Part shown: one piece after another, positions 43,247-52,271 of the stretch | Layout of the letters: each line of letters starts with the position of its first letter | Position numbering within the stretch: position 1 is the stretch's first letter | Source of the DNA: Bog-473 sp963754445 | Lineage (GTDB): Bacteria > Actinomycetota > Acidimicrobiia > Acidimicrobiales > RAAP-2 | Reading direction: 5' to 3' | Assembly: GCA_963754445.1 (NCBI GenBank) | Contig: CAVWFT010000002.1 | Span: 496,001 to 560,000 of the forward strand | DNA length: 64,000 nt | Notes under the pieces: model-generated | What the model saw: the letters and a program-made list of their open reading frames with translations, nothing else | What the model was told of the DNA's origin: nothing | Database searches by the model: none | Program-made: the position numbers and the translations under genes

Positions 43247-43449
43247 TGCCGACCCCGCCCTTCCTCGTCGAACTCGCATCCAAGCTAGCCCGGTCTCCGT
43301 CGGAGCCGCCGAGACGTGTCTCGACCCTCGTGGCCCTCCACCAGGCACGATGCAGCGCACGGGCAGCGCAGGGTGGACCGTCCGCGGGACCCGATCCCTC
43401 GACACCGGTCGGCCGGGACCCCGAGTCCATGAAAAAAAGTTCGGCATCG

Positions 43450-43476
43450 TGTCGATCGGGCCGACCCCGGTTCGAC
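43450..43476 (+). promoter_or_regulatory. Putative ECF42-type promoter
   Basis: TGTCGA at 43450-43455, a 17-base spacer, and CGAC at 43473-43476. From memory, ECF42 sigma factors in Streptomyces are associated with -35 TGTCGA and -10 CGA/TC. It lies 53 bases upstream of the DGPF gene, which precedes the ECF42 gene, as expected for autoregulation. The rest of the 283-base intergenic region (43247-43529) shows no gene. Confidence 0.6.
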
Positions 43477-43529
43477 GCTCTGTCAGAGTGAGGCGAACGG
43501 CGCCCCGGACAGAAGAAAGCGAGACCATC

Positions 43530-43874
43530 ATGCGGTTCCTCGGATACACCCTGGCAGACGAGTCGGCCCAACCGACCGAACCCCCCTCGCCCGAGGTCTT
43601 CGAGGCGATGGGTGCATTCATGGAGGAGGCGAACAAGGCCGGCGTCATCGTCGCTGCCGGTGGCATCGCCCCCACCGCCATGGGAGCCAAGATCACCCTG
43701 GCTGACGGTGCATTCACGGTCGTGGACGGGCCCTTCACCGAGGCGAAGGAGATCGTGGGCGGCTGGGCCCTGATGGAGTGCCGGGATCTCCCCGAAGCGG
43801 TGGAGTGGACGAAGCGGTTTCTGGCGGTGCTGGGAGCAGGCGAGTCCCGGGTGCGGCCCGTCTTCGGCGAGTAA
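43530..43874 (+). CDS. YCII-related/DGPF-domain protein, ECF42 partner
   Basis: 114-residue YCII-like protein with the DGPF signature (FTVVDGPFTEAKEIVGGWALME). Proteins of this type are encoded next to ECF42 sigma factors throughout actinobacteria and are thought to belong to the same stress-responsive unit; their biochemical role is not established. The ATG at 43530 is supported by GAAAGCGAGA upstream and by the normal family start MRFLGYTL. It is followed 34 bases later by the ECF42 gene in the same direction. Confidence 0.93.
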   Translation: MRFLGYTLADESAQPTEPPSPEVFEAMGAFMEEANKAGVIVAAGGIAPTAMGAKITLADGAFTVVDGPFTEAKEIVGGWALMECRDLPEAVEWTKRFLAVLGAGESRVRPVFGE

Positions 43875-43908
43875 CCACCACGCGATGACCGGTGGTTGAA
43901 TCGGTGGT

Positions 43909-45204
43909 GTGACGGCCACCGATTCGACCGCCGCGATCGAAGCGGTCTTCCGGATCGAATTCCCCCGCGTCGTCGCCGTCCTCGCCCGGACGGTCGGCGA
44001 CCTCGACCTGGCCGAGGAGCTGGCCCAAGAGGCGCTCGTCGATGCCCTGCGCCAGTGGCCGGTGCAAGGCACACCCCGGAACCCGGGCGCCTGGCTGACC
44101 ACCGTGGGCAGACGCAAGGCGGTGGACCTCGTCCGTCGGGATCGGGTGGGCAGGCGCAAGTACGCCGAGCTGGCCGTCGAGCTGCCCGTGAGCGCTCCCG
44201 CGACGGAGACCACGTTCGCGCCGGACGACGACGCCTCGATTGCCGACGATCGCCTCCGCCTGATGTTCGTCGCCTGCCACCCGGTGGTCCCCGTCACGGG
44301 TCGGGTCGCGCTGACCCTCCGACTCGTCGGCGGACTCAGCGTCCCCGAGATCGCCCGGGCCTACGTCCTGGCCGACGCCACCGTGGCCCAGCGCATCGTG
44401 CGGGCGAAGCGGGCCATAGCCCAGGCCGGTGTGCCTTTCGAAGTGCCCATCGGCTCGGATCGCTCGTCACGCCTCGGCGCCGTGCTCGAGGTGATCTATC
44501 TGATCTTCAACGAGGGGTACTCCGCGACGTCGGGGCAGGGCTGGATCCGTCCCGACCTCTGCGGCGAGGCCGTGCGGCTCGGTCGGGTGTTGGCCGGACT
44601 CATGCCCGATGAATCAGAGGTGCACGGTCTGGTCGCCCTGATGGAGTTCCAGTCCTCCCGCCTGCGTTCTCGCGTGAGCCCGACCGGCGACGCCGTGCTC
44701 CTCGTCGACCAGGACCGGCACACATGGGACCAACTGTTGATCCGACGGGGCGATGCGGCACTGGCGCTCGCCGACTCGAACGCGGCAGCGCGGGGGCCCT
44801 ACGCCCTCCAGGCGGCCATCGCCGCCTGCCACGCCCATGCCATCCGCCTCGAGAACACCGACTGGACCCGGCTCGCCGGGCTCTACACCGAACTGGCCCG
44901 GGTGACCCCGTCACCGATCGTGGAACTGAACCGCGCGGTCGTGATCTCGAAGGTGCACGGACCCGAGGCCGCGCTGGCGCTGGTCGACGCCCTGGTCGCC
45001 ACCGGCACGCTCGAGCGCTACCACCTGTTGTGCAGCGTGCGCGGGGACCTGCTCGAGCAACTCGACCGATGGCCCGAGGCTGCAGTCGAGTTCGACCGCG
45101 CCGCTGACCTGGCCGGCAACGAACCCGAACGCGTGCTCTGCCGGAACAGGGCCCAGCAGTGTCGAGACCGCGTCGAGGGTGTCACGGCCGCCGGGCCCAG
45201 CTGA
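43909..45204 (+). CDS. ECF42-group RNA polymerase sigma factor with C-terminal TPR-like extension
   Basis: 431 residues, far longer than a minimal ECF sigma factor. Sigma region 2 is at about 8-75 (IEFPRVVAVLARTVGDLDLAEELAQEA). Region 4 is at about 110-165 (LRLVGGLSVPEIARAYVLAD, AQRIVRAKRAI). A helical extension of about 240 residues (LIFNEGYSATSG, DWTRLAGLYTEL, NRAVVISKVHGPEAALAL) is the feature that defines ECF42 and is needed for activity in studied members. No anti-sigma factor gene is adjacent. It starts with GTG at 43909. Its 3' end overlaps the convergent coupling-protein gene by 23 bases. Confidence 0.95.
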   Translation: MTATDSTAAIEAVFRIEFPRVVAVLARTVGDLDLAEELAQEALVDALRQWPVQGTPRNPGAWLTTVGRRKAVDLVRRDRVGRRKYAELAVELPVSAPATETTFAPDDDASIADDRLRLMFVACHPVVPVTGRVALTLRLVGGLSVPEIARAYVLADATVAQRIVRAKRAIAQAGVPFEVPIGSDRSSRLGAVLEVIYLIFNEGYSATSGQGWIRPDLCGEAVRLGRVLAGLMPDESEVHGLVALMEFQSSRLRSRVSPTGDAVLLVDQDRHTWDQLLIRRGDAALALADSNAAARGPYALQAAIAACHAHAIRLENTDWTRLAGLYTELARVTPSPIVELNRAVVISKVHGPEAALALVDALVATGTLERYHLLCSVRGDLLEQLDRWPEAAVEFDRAADLAGNEPERVLCRNRAQQCRDRVEGVTAAGPS

Positions 45205-46630
45205 CCGGCCCTCGTCGCGGACTCGCCCACCAGGGGTGCAGCCGCACGCGTGCGGGCGGCAGCGTGCCGTACACCAACACCGCGTGACCGCGCGGGAGAC
45301 AGCGCAGGGTCTCGGGTGGGAGCAGACGGCGCGGCGCGGTCGTCGACGTGGTGGAACGACCGCCACGCGCGTCGCGGGTGATCGAGGGCTGGGTCACCTC
45401 CTCGTCACCGACGAGCCGGCTGGCGTAGTCGAGGGTGTCCGGATCGGCGATGCCCGGCAGGAACAGCTTGGCCCGGTGGTTGTTCAGCACCGTGGGCGCC
45501 CGGGCGCCGTAGCGGCCCTTCACCTGGGCCAGGTCCTGCCAGATCGTCACCAGCTGGATCCCGTGTGACGCGCAGGTGGCCGCCAGCCCGTCGAGTTCGG
45601 GCAGCGGTGCGATGTGCGCCGCCTCGTCGAGGACGACGAGGAGCGGAGGATCCAACGGCCTTCCCGCACGCGTCGCCCGTGCGAAGGAGCACGACAGCAC
45701 TTGCTGCGTCAGCGCGCTGAAGTACCCGCGCAGCCGGCGTTGGTCGTGCGCCGGTGCGCACATGTACACGGTGTGGTTCCCTTCGAGCAGGCGATCGGGC
45801 TCGAAAGGCGCGGAGACGCACACGTCGGGCACGTGGGCGAACGGCGCCAGGACGGTCTCGGCCGTCGTGGCCACCGAACTCCGCGTGCGCTCGTCGCGGC
45901 ACCACGAGGCCTGCGCCGCCGCCCGTGCCTCGCGCAAGTCGAAGCGTTCGAGGATGTCCGCCACCTCGCCCACCTCCTGCGTGTCCACCCAGCGCACCAC
46001 GTCCGCCATCTCGCGCTGATCGGAGGCCGCCGCCAGGAGCAGGGGTGCCAGCATCTTGGCTGCCGTGGCATACCAAAAGTCCCCGTCGGCCGTGGTCCCC
46101 TCCGTCTTCGCCGCCTCGCACAGATCGGTCGCCACCCGACAGGCCTGGCGCCACTCGGTGCACGCGCGCAACGGAGACCACGTGCTCTGGGGCGCGCCCG
46201 TGCTCCCGGTCGGATCGATCCGCCACACCTGACCCCGCTGCGCCCGGGCGGCCTGGGTGTCGCGCAGCAGATCGCTCTTCACGCTCGCCGCCACGACCGG
46301 TCCCGGCCACCCGAGAATGGCCGGCACGGCCAGACAGGTGGTCTTCCCGCTCTGGGTTGGGCCGACGACCACGAGCGACTGCGCCGCCTCTGCGGCCAGG
46401 CCGACTGGCGCCACGGACCCGGGGGCGAGGCCGAGCAGCAGGCGTCCAGGTGGCGCGGCACCCGGCGCGACGGTGAGCGGACGCAGCTCACGTCGGCTGG
46501 CCCAGTGGGTACCGCGGCGCGGCGCCCCTCGTCCGAGTCCCCGGCGTTGCCGGTCGCCACTCGAGGAGATGGCCGCCACGAGCGCACCGCCCAGCGCCAG
46601 AGCGAGGAGGACCGGTTCTGCTCCTCTCAC
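45182..46630 (-). CDS. Type IV coupling protein (VirD4/TraG-like)
   Basis: 482-residue membrane-anchored ATPase of the type IV secretion coupling family. An N-terminal hydrophobic segment (PVLLALALGGALVAAI) is followed by Walker A VVGPTQSGKTT (about 88-98) and Walker B LLVVLDEAAHIAPLPEL (about 325). Other family motifs are SVKSDLLRDT and TIWQDLAQVKGRYG. It recruits DNA or protein substrate to the secretion channel. GTG at 46630 overlaps the stop of the VirB4-like gene (GTGA). The open frame extends much further upstream but that part is antisense or non-coding. It converges on the ECF42 gene. Confidence 0.9.
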   Translation of the reverse strand: MRGAEPVLLALALGGALVAAISSSGDRQRRGLGRGAPRRGTHWASRRELRPLTVAPGAAPPGRLLLGLAPGSVAPVGLAAEAAQSLVVVGPTQSGKTTCLAVPAILGWPGPVVAASVKSDLLRDTQAARAQRGQVWRIDPTGSTGAPQSTWSPLRACTEWRQACRVATDLCEAAKTEGTTADGDFWYATAAKMLAPLLLAAASDQREMADVVRWVDTQEVGEVADILERFDLREARAAAQASWCRDERTRSSVATTAETVLAPFAHVPDVCVSAPFEPDRLLEGNHTVYMCAPAHDQRRLRGYFSALTQQVLSCSFARATRAGRPLDPPLLVVLDEAAHIAPLPELDGLAATCASHGIQLVTIWQDLAQVKGRYGARAPTVLNNHRAKLFLPGIADPDTLDYASRLVGDEEVTQPSITRDARGGRSTTSTTAPRRLLPPETLRCLPRGHAVLVYGTLPPARVRLHPWWASPRRGPVSWARRP

Positions 46631-47910
46631 CGGGGACCACCCATCGCGGCATCGGTGTTGACGATGCGGCGCTCCGGCGCGCTGAGGTGGTGCTGGACGA
46701 GGAACGATCGCTGGCCGACCTTCCACAATGCGACGCCGCGGCGCAGCTGCGGCAGCAGTTCGGCCTCCGTCACCGACAGGGAGAGCAACTCCTGCGCCGC
46801 TTCGAGCTCTCCGGGCGACTGGGCGTAGACGACCCGGGTCTCGGAGTCCGCCAGGAGCCCCTGGGCCAATGCCACCTGCTCGGAGTCCGAGGCGCCCACC
46901 GATCGGAGGTCCGACACCCGGTGCAGGACGGCCACGTTCGAGACGCCGAGCGCCCGTGACAGCTTCCAGGACGACTGCAGCCAGCGGGCCACGCCCAGGT
47001 TCGACAGGATGGCCCACGCTTCGTCCACGACCAGGAAGTACTGGTGGCGGTCCGCCTCCCCCGAGGTCCGGGCCAGCGTGGCCTGCAGCCATGCCGTGGC
47101 ACACGCCATGAGGACGCCGAGGGCCGACGAGGTGTAGAGCGCCGACAGGTCGAGCACCACGAGCGGAGCCGACAGGTCCAGGCCCACGGTCGTCGGCCCG
47201 TCGAACATCCCCCGCAAATCGCCGTGGACGAGGCGACGCAGCTCGAGGGCCACGTCCCGCCCGTCCTCGAGCAGGTCGGGCAGTCCCGTGCGCAGTGCGC
47301 GGGCGGCGGCGGCCTCGGGCGTGAGCAGCGCGTCGACGACCAGTGGAAGCGTCGGCACCGGCCGATGCCGCGTGGCCTGGTCGAGCGCGGCCTCGAGGGC
47401 AGCCCGCTCGCGTGGGACCAGGGTGCGGCCCAGGCACACGCTGGCCAGAGAGGAGAGCAGCTCCATCCGGCGGCGGGCCGAACCGTCGGTCGTGTCGGGC
47501 CCCGCGGCCGCCGGCATCTCGGGCCCCGGATCGAGCGGGTTGAGGCGGATGGCGCCACCGGGGCGCAGCGCCACCGGACGGACGCCCCAGGCGTCGGCCA
47601 GGTCGCCGTACTCGCCCTTGGGGTCCACCACCCAGGCCCGGCGCCCGAACACGGCCTGGCGCCACAGGAAGGTCTTGACGAACGAGCTCTTGCCCCGACC
47701 GATCTGGCCGAACACCACCATGTTCGGGTTGCTGACCACGCCGGCCGCGTAGAGCTCGAACGGGTCGAAGACGAACGAGCCTCCGAGGAGGTCGTCGCCG
47801 ACGACCACCCCGCGCTGGCCGAGGCCGGCCTCGGCGATGAACGGATACGCCGCCCCGAGGTTGCGCGTCGTGACCTGGTGCGCCGGCAGGCGCGGTTGCC
47901 TCTCTCTCAT
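46627..47910 (-). CDS. VirB4/TraC-like type IV secretion ATPase (short form)
   Basis: 427 residues with Walker A GQIGRGKS (68-75), VVDPKGEYGDLADAWG, Walker B FLVVDEAWAIL and the C-terminal QLRRGVALWKVGQRSF typical of actinobacterial VirB4-like ATPases. The N-terminal part of classical VirB4 is shortened, as is common in actinobacterial conjugation and SCO6880-type systems. The start MRERQPRLPAHQV at 47910 is preferred over an upstream frame. It energises the secretion channel. Overlaps the coupling-protein start. Its upstream neighbour is a divergent YoaK gene rather than the other channel genes, which are found 4 kb further on the same strand. Confidence 0.88.
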   Translation of the reverse strand: MRERQPRLPAHQVTTRNLGAAYPFIAEAGLGQRGVVVGDDLLGGSFVFDPFELYAAGVVSNPNMVVFGQIGRGKSSFVKTFLWRQAVFGRRAWVVDPKGEYGDLADAWGVRPVALRPGGAIRLNPLDPGPEMPAAAGPDTTDGSARRRMELLSSLASVCLGRTLVPRERAALEAALDQATRHRPVPTLPLVVDALLTPEAAAARALRTGLPDLLEDGRDVALELRRLVHGDLRGMFDGPTTVGLDLSAPLVVLDLSALYTSSALGVLMACATAWLQATLARTSGEADRHQYFLVVDEAWAILSNLGVARWLQSSWKLSRALGVSNVAVLHRVSDLRSVGASDSEQVALAQGLLADSETRVVYAQSPGELEAAQELLSLSVTEAELLPQLRRGVALWKVGQRSFLVQHHLSAPERRIVNTDAAMGGPR

Positions 47911-48001
47911 CGGTGGTGAACGGTCGCCCTCGTGTGCCCCGTGCTCCGTTACCTTGACCAGACCGGGCCGCTCCGGAGAGGTCCCGGGGAGGGAGCACCC
48001 G

Positions 48002-48691
48002 ATGAGCCCGAACGACAACCCGCCCCGAGAGCTCGTGGTGACCCTGACCGCACTGACCGTGACCGGCGGCTTTCTCGATGCGGTCAGCTACCTGGGTCTC
48101 GGCCACGTGTTCACGTGCAACATGACGGGCAACATCGTCCTCATCGGGTTCGCCGCGGTCGGCGCCCCCGGACTCTCCTTCACCGCCAGCCTGTGCGCCC
48201 TGGCCTGTTTCCTCGTCGGTGCCGCGATCGGGGGGCGTCTCGCCCGCCGGGTCAGCTCGCTCCCCACCATGTTGCTGGGCGAGATGGTCGCCGAGGCCGC
48301 GCTCGTCGGATGTGCCGCTGTGGTGGCCGCAACCGTCTCGGTCGTGGGCACGGGCTGGCCGCGCTTCACCATCATCGGACTCCTCTCCTTCGCCATGGGG
48401 CTGCGCAACGTGAGCGTGCGCCGCATGGGTGTCGATGGCATGACCACCACGGTCATGACGACCACGCTGACCGGGTTGGCCGCGGACTCGGTCCTCGGCG
48501 GCAGCTCGAATCCGAACACGGGCCGGCGCGCCACCTCCGTGGTCGCCATGTTCGGCGGCGCACTGGTGGGCGCCACCTTCCTCCTCCATGTGAGCGCCGC
48601 GGCGGCGCTCGGCGTGGCCGCCGTCGTCGACGTCGCGTCGGCGATCTACTACGGCCGACAGGCGCCCCTTCAGCTCGGCGCCGCCCGATGA
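48002..48691 (+). CDS. YoaK family (DUF1275) membrane protein
   Basis: 229 residues with about six hydrophobic segments. The family start VTLTALTVTGGFLDAVSYLGLGHVFTCNMTGNIV (key piece GGFLDAVSYLGLGHVF) and LSFAMGLRNVSVRRMGVDG.TTTVMT are diagnostic of YoaK/DUF1275. Function is not established; a small-molecule transporter or permease-like role is suspected. The ATG at 48002 follows GGGGAGGGAGCACCCG. The gene lies on the opposite strand inside the type IV secretion region and is probably not part of it. Confidence 0.9.
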   Translation: MSPNDNPPRELVVTLTALTVTGGFLDAVSYLGLGHVFTCNMTGNIVLIGFAAVGAPGLSFTASLCALACFLVGAAIGGRLARRVSSLPTMLLGEMVAEAALVGCAAVVAATVSVVGTGWPRFTIIGLLSFAMGLRNVSVRRMGVDGMTTTVMTTTLTGLAADSVLGGSSNPNTGRRATSVVAMFGGALVGATFLLHVSAAAALGVAAVVDVASAIYYGRQAPLQLGAAR

Positions 48692-48716
48692 TGAGGTGCC
48701 GGCCGCGGGGCGCCGA

Positions 48717-50282
48717 TCAGGCGACACCCAGGCGCGCGAACTGCTCCTGGGGCGCGTCGACCGAACGCAGGGCCAGCCGCAACAACTCCACCATCTCGGG
48801 CTCGCGATGCGTGCCGGACAGGTTCTCGTCTTCACCCGGATCCGTCTCGAGGTCGAAGAGGAAGTGCCTGTCCACCGCGTTGTGTCCCACCCAGAAGGGC
48901 AGCCGGTCGCCTGGCTCGAAGGGCTGGCGGATGACCGGGATCTCGGACCCGGGCATGAAGTCGAGGCGGGCCCGCCGGTCGGGCGGGGGAAGCCGCACCT
49001 GGTCCTCGAGTCCGTGCACCGGCATGGTCGACCAGCGATTTGACCACATGGAGAGGGGGAAGTTCCCTCCCTCGGGGCCCCGGGCGTACTTGGCCCGCCC
49101 GTCGGTGACCTGGACCCAATTGCCGTAGACACCACCAAGAGCCCACTCGCGTGTGCGCGCCGCCTCGTCGCGGAGCAGCGGGGCCAGCGAGAACCCGTGG
49201 GTCACGCCGGGTGCCGCCACCCCGAACACGTCGGCAATGGTCGCGTGGATGTCGACGTTCGTCGTGAGCGCGTGGCGCGTCGTGCCACCCGCCACGCCGG
49301 GCCAGTGCACCAGGAGCGGGGTGTGGCCGAGTGGCTCGTACTGCATCACGCCGGGCTTGCCCCAGATGTCCTTCTCCCCGAGGTAGTGGCCGTGGTCCGT
49401 GCAGACGATGACGGCGGTGTTGTCCCACAGGTCGCGGGACCGCAGGGCCTCGAAGAGCTGGCCGGCCCAGTGGTCGATCATGGAGAGCTTCGCGCCGTAG
49501 TTGGCCCGGATCTGGCGCCCTTCGCGCTCGCTGAGGCGGCCCTCGCCGACCGCCCCGACGTCGTAGGGCGGCCAGATGATCTGCTCGCCCTCCCACTCGG
49601 GGTCGTAACGACCCGCCCAGGGTTCGGGCGTGTCGAAGGGTTCGTGAGGGTCGAACTCGTCGACGAAGAGCAGGAACGGCGACTCGGCCGGCGCACCGCG
49701 ACGCAGCCAGTCGGCCGCCGTGCGCATGGTCCGGGGTCCCGGAAAATCCTCCTCGGCCCGGAAGAACGTGCGCGAGCTGTCGTAGGGACGGTCGCCGCCG
49801 AGCGCGGCACCGAGCCTGCTCCAATACCACCCGCCGCCGCGGGCCGGCAGCGCCGGTGCGCCGACGTAGGTCGGATCGCGGAAGGTCCGCCACGGATCAC
49901 CCTCGTGGCCGCGCACGTAGTCCCAGGCGCTGAAGTCGGTGTGGTAGTTCTCCCCACCGATCTCGAAGAGGTGGGGATGGTCCGAGACGAGCATCGTCGT
50001 CACGCCGGCTCTCCGGAGCGACGCCGTGACGGGCTCCTCCCAGATCTCAATGGAGCCCCACGGGCGCCACAGGAAATCCAGCGTGCCGCAGAGGATGTCA
50101 TGGCGCGCCGGCATGCAGGGCAGCGAGCCGGTGACGTGCGACGTGAAGCGGACGGCGTCGGCGGCGAAGCGATCGAGATTCGGCGTCTCGAACTCGGTGC
50201 CGCCGTAGCTGCCCAGCATGTGACGGTTCAGGCTGTCGAGCAGCAGGACGACCAGATTGCGCGGAGCCGCGGTCGGGGGCAC
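48717..50282 (-). CDS. Sulfatase (alkaline phosphatase superfamily)
   Basis: 521-residue type I sulfatase. Metal-binding Asp16 is in VVLLLDSLNR. The formylglycine motif C-x-P-x-R is CMPAR at 56-60, so maturation by a formylglycine-generating enzyme is expected. Other family blocks are VCTDHGHYLGEKDIWGKPG and a C-terminal FDLETDPGEDENL. It hydrolyses a sulfate ester, but the specific substrate is unknown. No signal peptide is evident, so it is probably cytosolic. It starts with GTG at 50282 (VPPTAAPRN), because no ATG is in frame near the conserved strand. Oriented with the secretion genes; a Nudix gene lies 73 bases upstream. Confidence 0.9.
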   Translation of the reverse strand: MPPTAAPRNLVVLLLDSLNRHMLGSYGGTEFETPNLDRFAADAVRFTSHVTGSLPCMPARHDILCGTLDFLWRPWGSIEIWEEPVTASLRRAGVTTMLVSDHPHLFEIGGENYHTDFSAWDYVRGHEGDPWRTFRDPTYVGAPALPARGGGWYWSRLGAALGGDRPYDSSRTFFRAEEDFPGPRTMRTAADWLRRGAPAESPFLLFVDEFDPHEPFDTPEPWAGRYDPEWEGEQIIWPPYDVGAVGEGRLSEREGRQIRANYGAKLSMIDHWAGQLFEALRSRDLWDNTAVIVCTDHGHYLGEKDIWGKPGVMQYEPLGHTPLLVHWPGVAGGTTRHALTTNVDIHATIADVFGVAAPGVTHGFSLAPLLRDEAARTREWALGGVYGNWVQVTDGRAKYARGPEGGNFPLSMWSNRWSTMPVHGLEDQVRLPPPDRRARLDFMPGSEIPVIRQPFEPGDRLPFWVGHNAVDRHFLFDLETDPGEDENLSGTHREPEMVELLRLALRSVDAPQEQFARLGVA

Positions 50283-50355
50283 GCCGCCATGGTAGGGGCC
50301 CGGGACAACGCATCTCCGTGGGAGCAGGGGGCGCGCATCCCCCGGGCGACCCGGG

Positions 50356-50904
50356 TCAGACCGGCACCGGCAGGCCGTCCTCGAGGTAGAGACAGCCGGT
50401 CGCAGCGAGCGCCGCACCCACACGGCGCCGCAGGGGACCGCTGAGCAGCGCGAGGGCTCGAGAGGGCTCGGCCAGCTCGAAGTCCGAGAGCTCCTCTTCC
50501 TGGAGGACGATCGAGTCGAGGTCGGAGGCGGGCAGCGAGCCGCAGTCGAAGAGGAACCGCATCCCGCCGGGCTGTGTCCGCTTCGGCCGTAGGAAGTCGA
50601 CCGCCACCAGGACGCCCTGCTCGACACGGAGCCCGACCTCCTCGAGCACCTCGCGCCGGCACGCCTCCCACGGGGTTTCGCCGTCGGCTTCCATGACACC
50701 GCCCGGTATCGTCCAGTGCTTCTTGTAGGTGGGGTTGACGACGAGAAGCCGCCCGCTCGCATCGAAGATCAGCGCACCCGATGATGCCGGGATGCGCGGC
50801 AGGACGAGGAGCGGCTCGTCGTCAGGCACGCCACTGGGCCACAGGCACCATCGGGCCATGGTAGGGGCAACGAGTCGGTCGAGAACCTTGCGAGCCGAGA
50901 ACAC
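50356..50904 (-). CDS. Nudix hydrolase
   Basis: 182 residues. The Nudix box is complete at about 68-92, with GGVMEADGETPWEACRREVL followed by EEVGL (G-x5-E-x7-R-E-U-x-E-E-x-G-U). It hydrolyses a nucleoside diphosphate linked to another moiety; the substrate is not predictable. It starts with GTG at 50904; an internal ATG 45 bases later (MARWCLWPS) is also possible. It sits directly downstream (15 bases) of the SCO6880-like gene, so it may be transcribed with the secretion genes. Confidence 0.9.
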   Translation of the reverse strand: MFSARKVLDRLVAPTMARWCLWPSGVPDDEPLLVLPRIPASSGALIFDASGRLLVVNPTYKKHWTIPGGVMEADGETPWEACRREVLEEVGLRVEQGVLVAVDFLRPKRTQPGGMRFLFDCGSLPASDLDSIVLQEEELSDFELAEPSRALALLSGPLRRRVGAALAATGCLYLEDGLPVPV

Positions 50905-50919
50905 GGCGCGTGGCCCGGC

Positions 50920-51948
50920 TCAACGCAGCCCGCGGCAGAAGGGCAGCGTGCAGGTGAAGGCCGACGCCTGATCGCCGTAGAGGCGGCGCAGGGCCAGCCG
51001 GCTCTGCCCAGCAGCGTGCTGGACGGCGTCGACCGCGCGCTCGAGCTCGTCTTCCCTGGGCGCCGACACGGTCACGTAACCCGAGTAGCGGAAGGAGGCG
51101 TGACCCTCGGCCAGCTCGGCCTCGCGACGGGCCAGCACCTCGGATTCGCGGGTCTGTCGGGCCGTCGAGACGAATCCGCCCCGGCGACGCAGCTCGGCAT
51201 CGGCCAGGTCCGCCGTGCGCGAAGCCTCGACCTTGCGCACCGCGGCATCGGGACCGAGGGGCTCCATGACGACCGAGAACGTCGCCCGTGTGGCGCTGAG
51301 CAACAGCGGGGCCAGGAAGTCGCTCCCGACCTCGACCCGCGGCCACTCCGACACCCAGAACGTGGCGTGGACCATGCCGTCGACCCGCACCGACGACCAA
51401 CCTTCGAGCATCGCCAGCGGCCAGGGGTCGGCCGACGGGCCCGCCCCCTCCGGGCGCGACAGGTGGCTCTCATAGCGGCGCTGCAGGACCCGGCACATGT
51501 CCCCCGGTCCGAGGAGCGCGTCCACTCCCACGTCGGCGTCCTCCAGCATGCGACCCAGTGAGCCCATCTCCCGGGCCAGGGTGGCGCAGGCCGCCTCGAC
51601 CGACTTAGTCACCCGCACCTGCACGGCCAGCACGACGTCGTGGGCGCAGGCATGGGAGTCGATGTCGCTGAGCAGCGATGTGTACGAGGCCGTACAGGCC
51701 GACGCCGCGTCGGGATCCGCCTCTGTCCGGAGGTAGGCGCGCACACCACGTCCGTCATCGGGAAACGACGTGGCCAACCACTGCACGCGATGGATCGGCG
51801 ATCCCTCGCGGGCGAGGGAGGCCAGCACCGAGGACCACGCGGCCACCCGCCGGTCCTGTTCGTCGGGCCCGAGCAGCGCAAAGCTGTTGCCGCGCAGGGC
51901 GAGGGCCGCCGTCACGGTCCGCGCCGCCCTGTCGTGCACGATGCCCAT
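50920..51948 (-). CDS. SCO6880-family secretion protein, C-terminal main part
   Basis: 342 residues corresponding to the body of SCO6880 proteins, which accompany PrgI/VirB4/VirD4-like components in actinobacterial type IV systems. Matching segments are HDRAARTVTAALALRG, ASLAREGSPIHRVQWL, ATFWVSEWPRV, ARREAELAEGHASFRYSGYV and the C-terminal CTLPFCRGLR. The N-terminal membrane segment is in another reading frame just upstream (51912-52271), so the gene appears broken by one base near 51950 (CGGGGATGGG). ATG at 51948 could alternatively restart translation, making two overlapping genes. Confidence 0.82.
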   Translation of the reverse strand: MGIVHDRAARTVTAALALRGNSFALLGPDEQDRRVAAWSSVLASLAREGSPIHRVQWLATSFPDDGRGVRAYLRTEADPDAASACTASYTSLLSDIDSHACAHDVVLAVQVRVTKSVEAACATLAREMGSLGRMLEDADVGVDALLGPGDMCRVLQRRYESHLSRPEGAGPSADPWPLAMLEGWSSVRVDGMVHATFWVSEWPRVEVGSDFLAPLLLSATRATFSVVMEPLGPDAAVRKVEASRTADLADAELRRRGGFVSTARQTRESEVLARREAELAEGHASFRYSGYVTVSAPREDELERAVDAVQHAAGQSRLALRRLYGDQASAFTCTLPFCRGLR

Positions 51949-52271
51949 CCCCGCGATCCCGCCTCGAGCAGCCGGATGCCGCGCAGCGCGCCCGACGGCG
52001 GACGGCCGTAGCGGCGCCCGACCCAGCACACGGTCACGGGCAGCCACTCGTCGCCCGTGCGCCCGCCGACCGGCACCGTGGCCAGCGCGCCGTAGAGCAC
52101 CAGGACGGCAACGGCGAGGGCCACCCCGGCCGCGTTCGGCTCCCAGCGGAGGCTCACCACGGCGAAGAGAAGGCCGATGGCGACGGTGACGATCTGCCCG
52201 GTGCGCCAGCCGGCGATGCCGCCTCCGTGCTCGCGGGGCCCGAAGCGATAGCGCCGACCCGACTCGCTCAT
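51912..52271 (-). CDS. SCO6880-family N-terminal membrane segment (separate frame)
   Basis: 119 residues. RRYRFGPREHGGGIAGWRTG is followed by two hydrophobic helices (VTVAIGLLFAVVSLRW and VALAVAVLVLYGALATV) and GRTGDEWLPVTVCWV, the usual start of SCO6880 proteins. The frame then runs 37 bases past the ATG of the downstream part and ends at 51912 with non-homologous residues. Either a single-base error or mutation separates it from the rest, or the two are made as overlapping polypeptides. Its ATG overlaps the stop of the VirB6-like gene (ATGA at 52268-52271). Confidence 0.7.
   Translation of the reverse strand: MSESGRRYRFGPREHGGGIAGWRTGQIVTVAIGLLFAVVSLRWEPNAAGVALAVAVLVLYGALATVPVGGRTGDEWLPVTVCWVGRRYGRPPSGALRGIRLLEAGSRGWASCTTGRRGP

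Noticed and set aside
46631..49138. Upstream continuation of the coupling-protein frame giving a 1318-residue protein
   Set aside because: It runs through the VirB4-like gene in another frame, the YoaK region antisense and sulfatase sequence. GTG at 46630 overlapping the previous stop is the sensible start.
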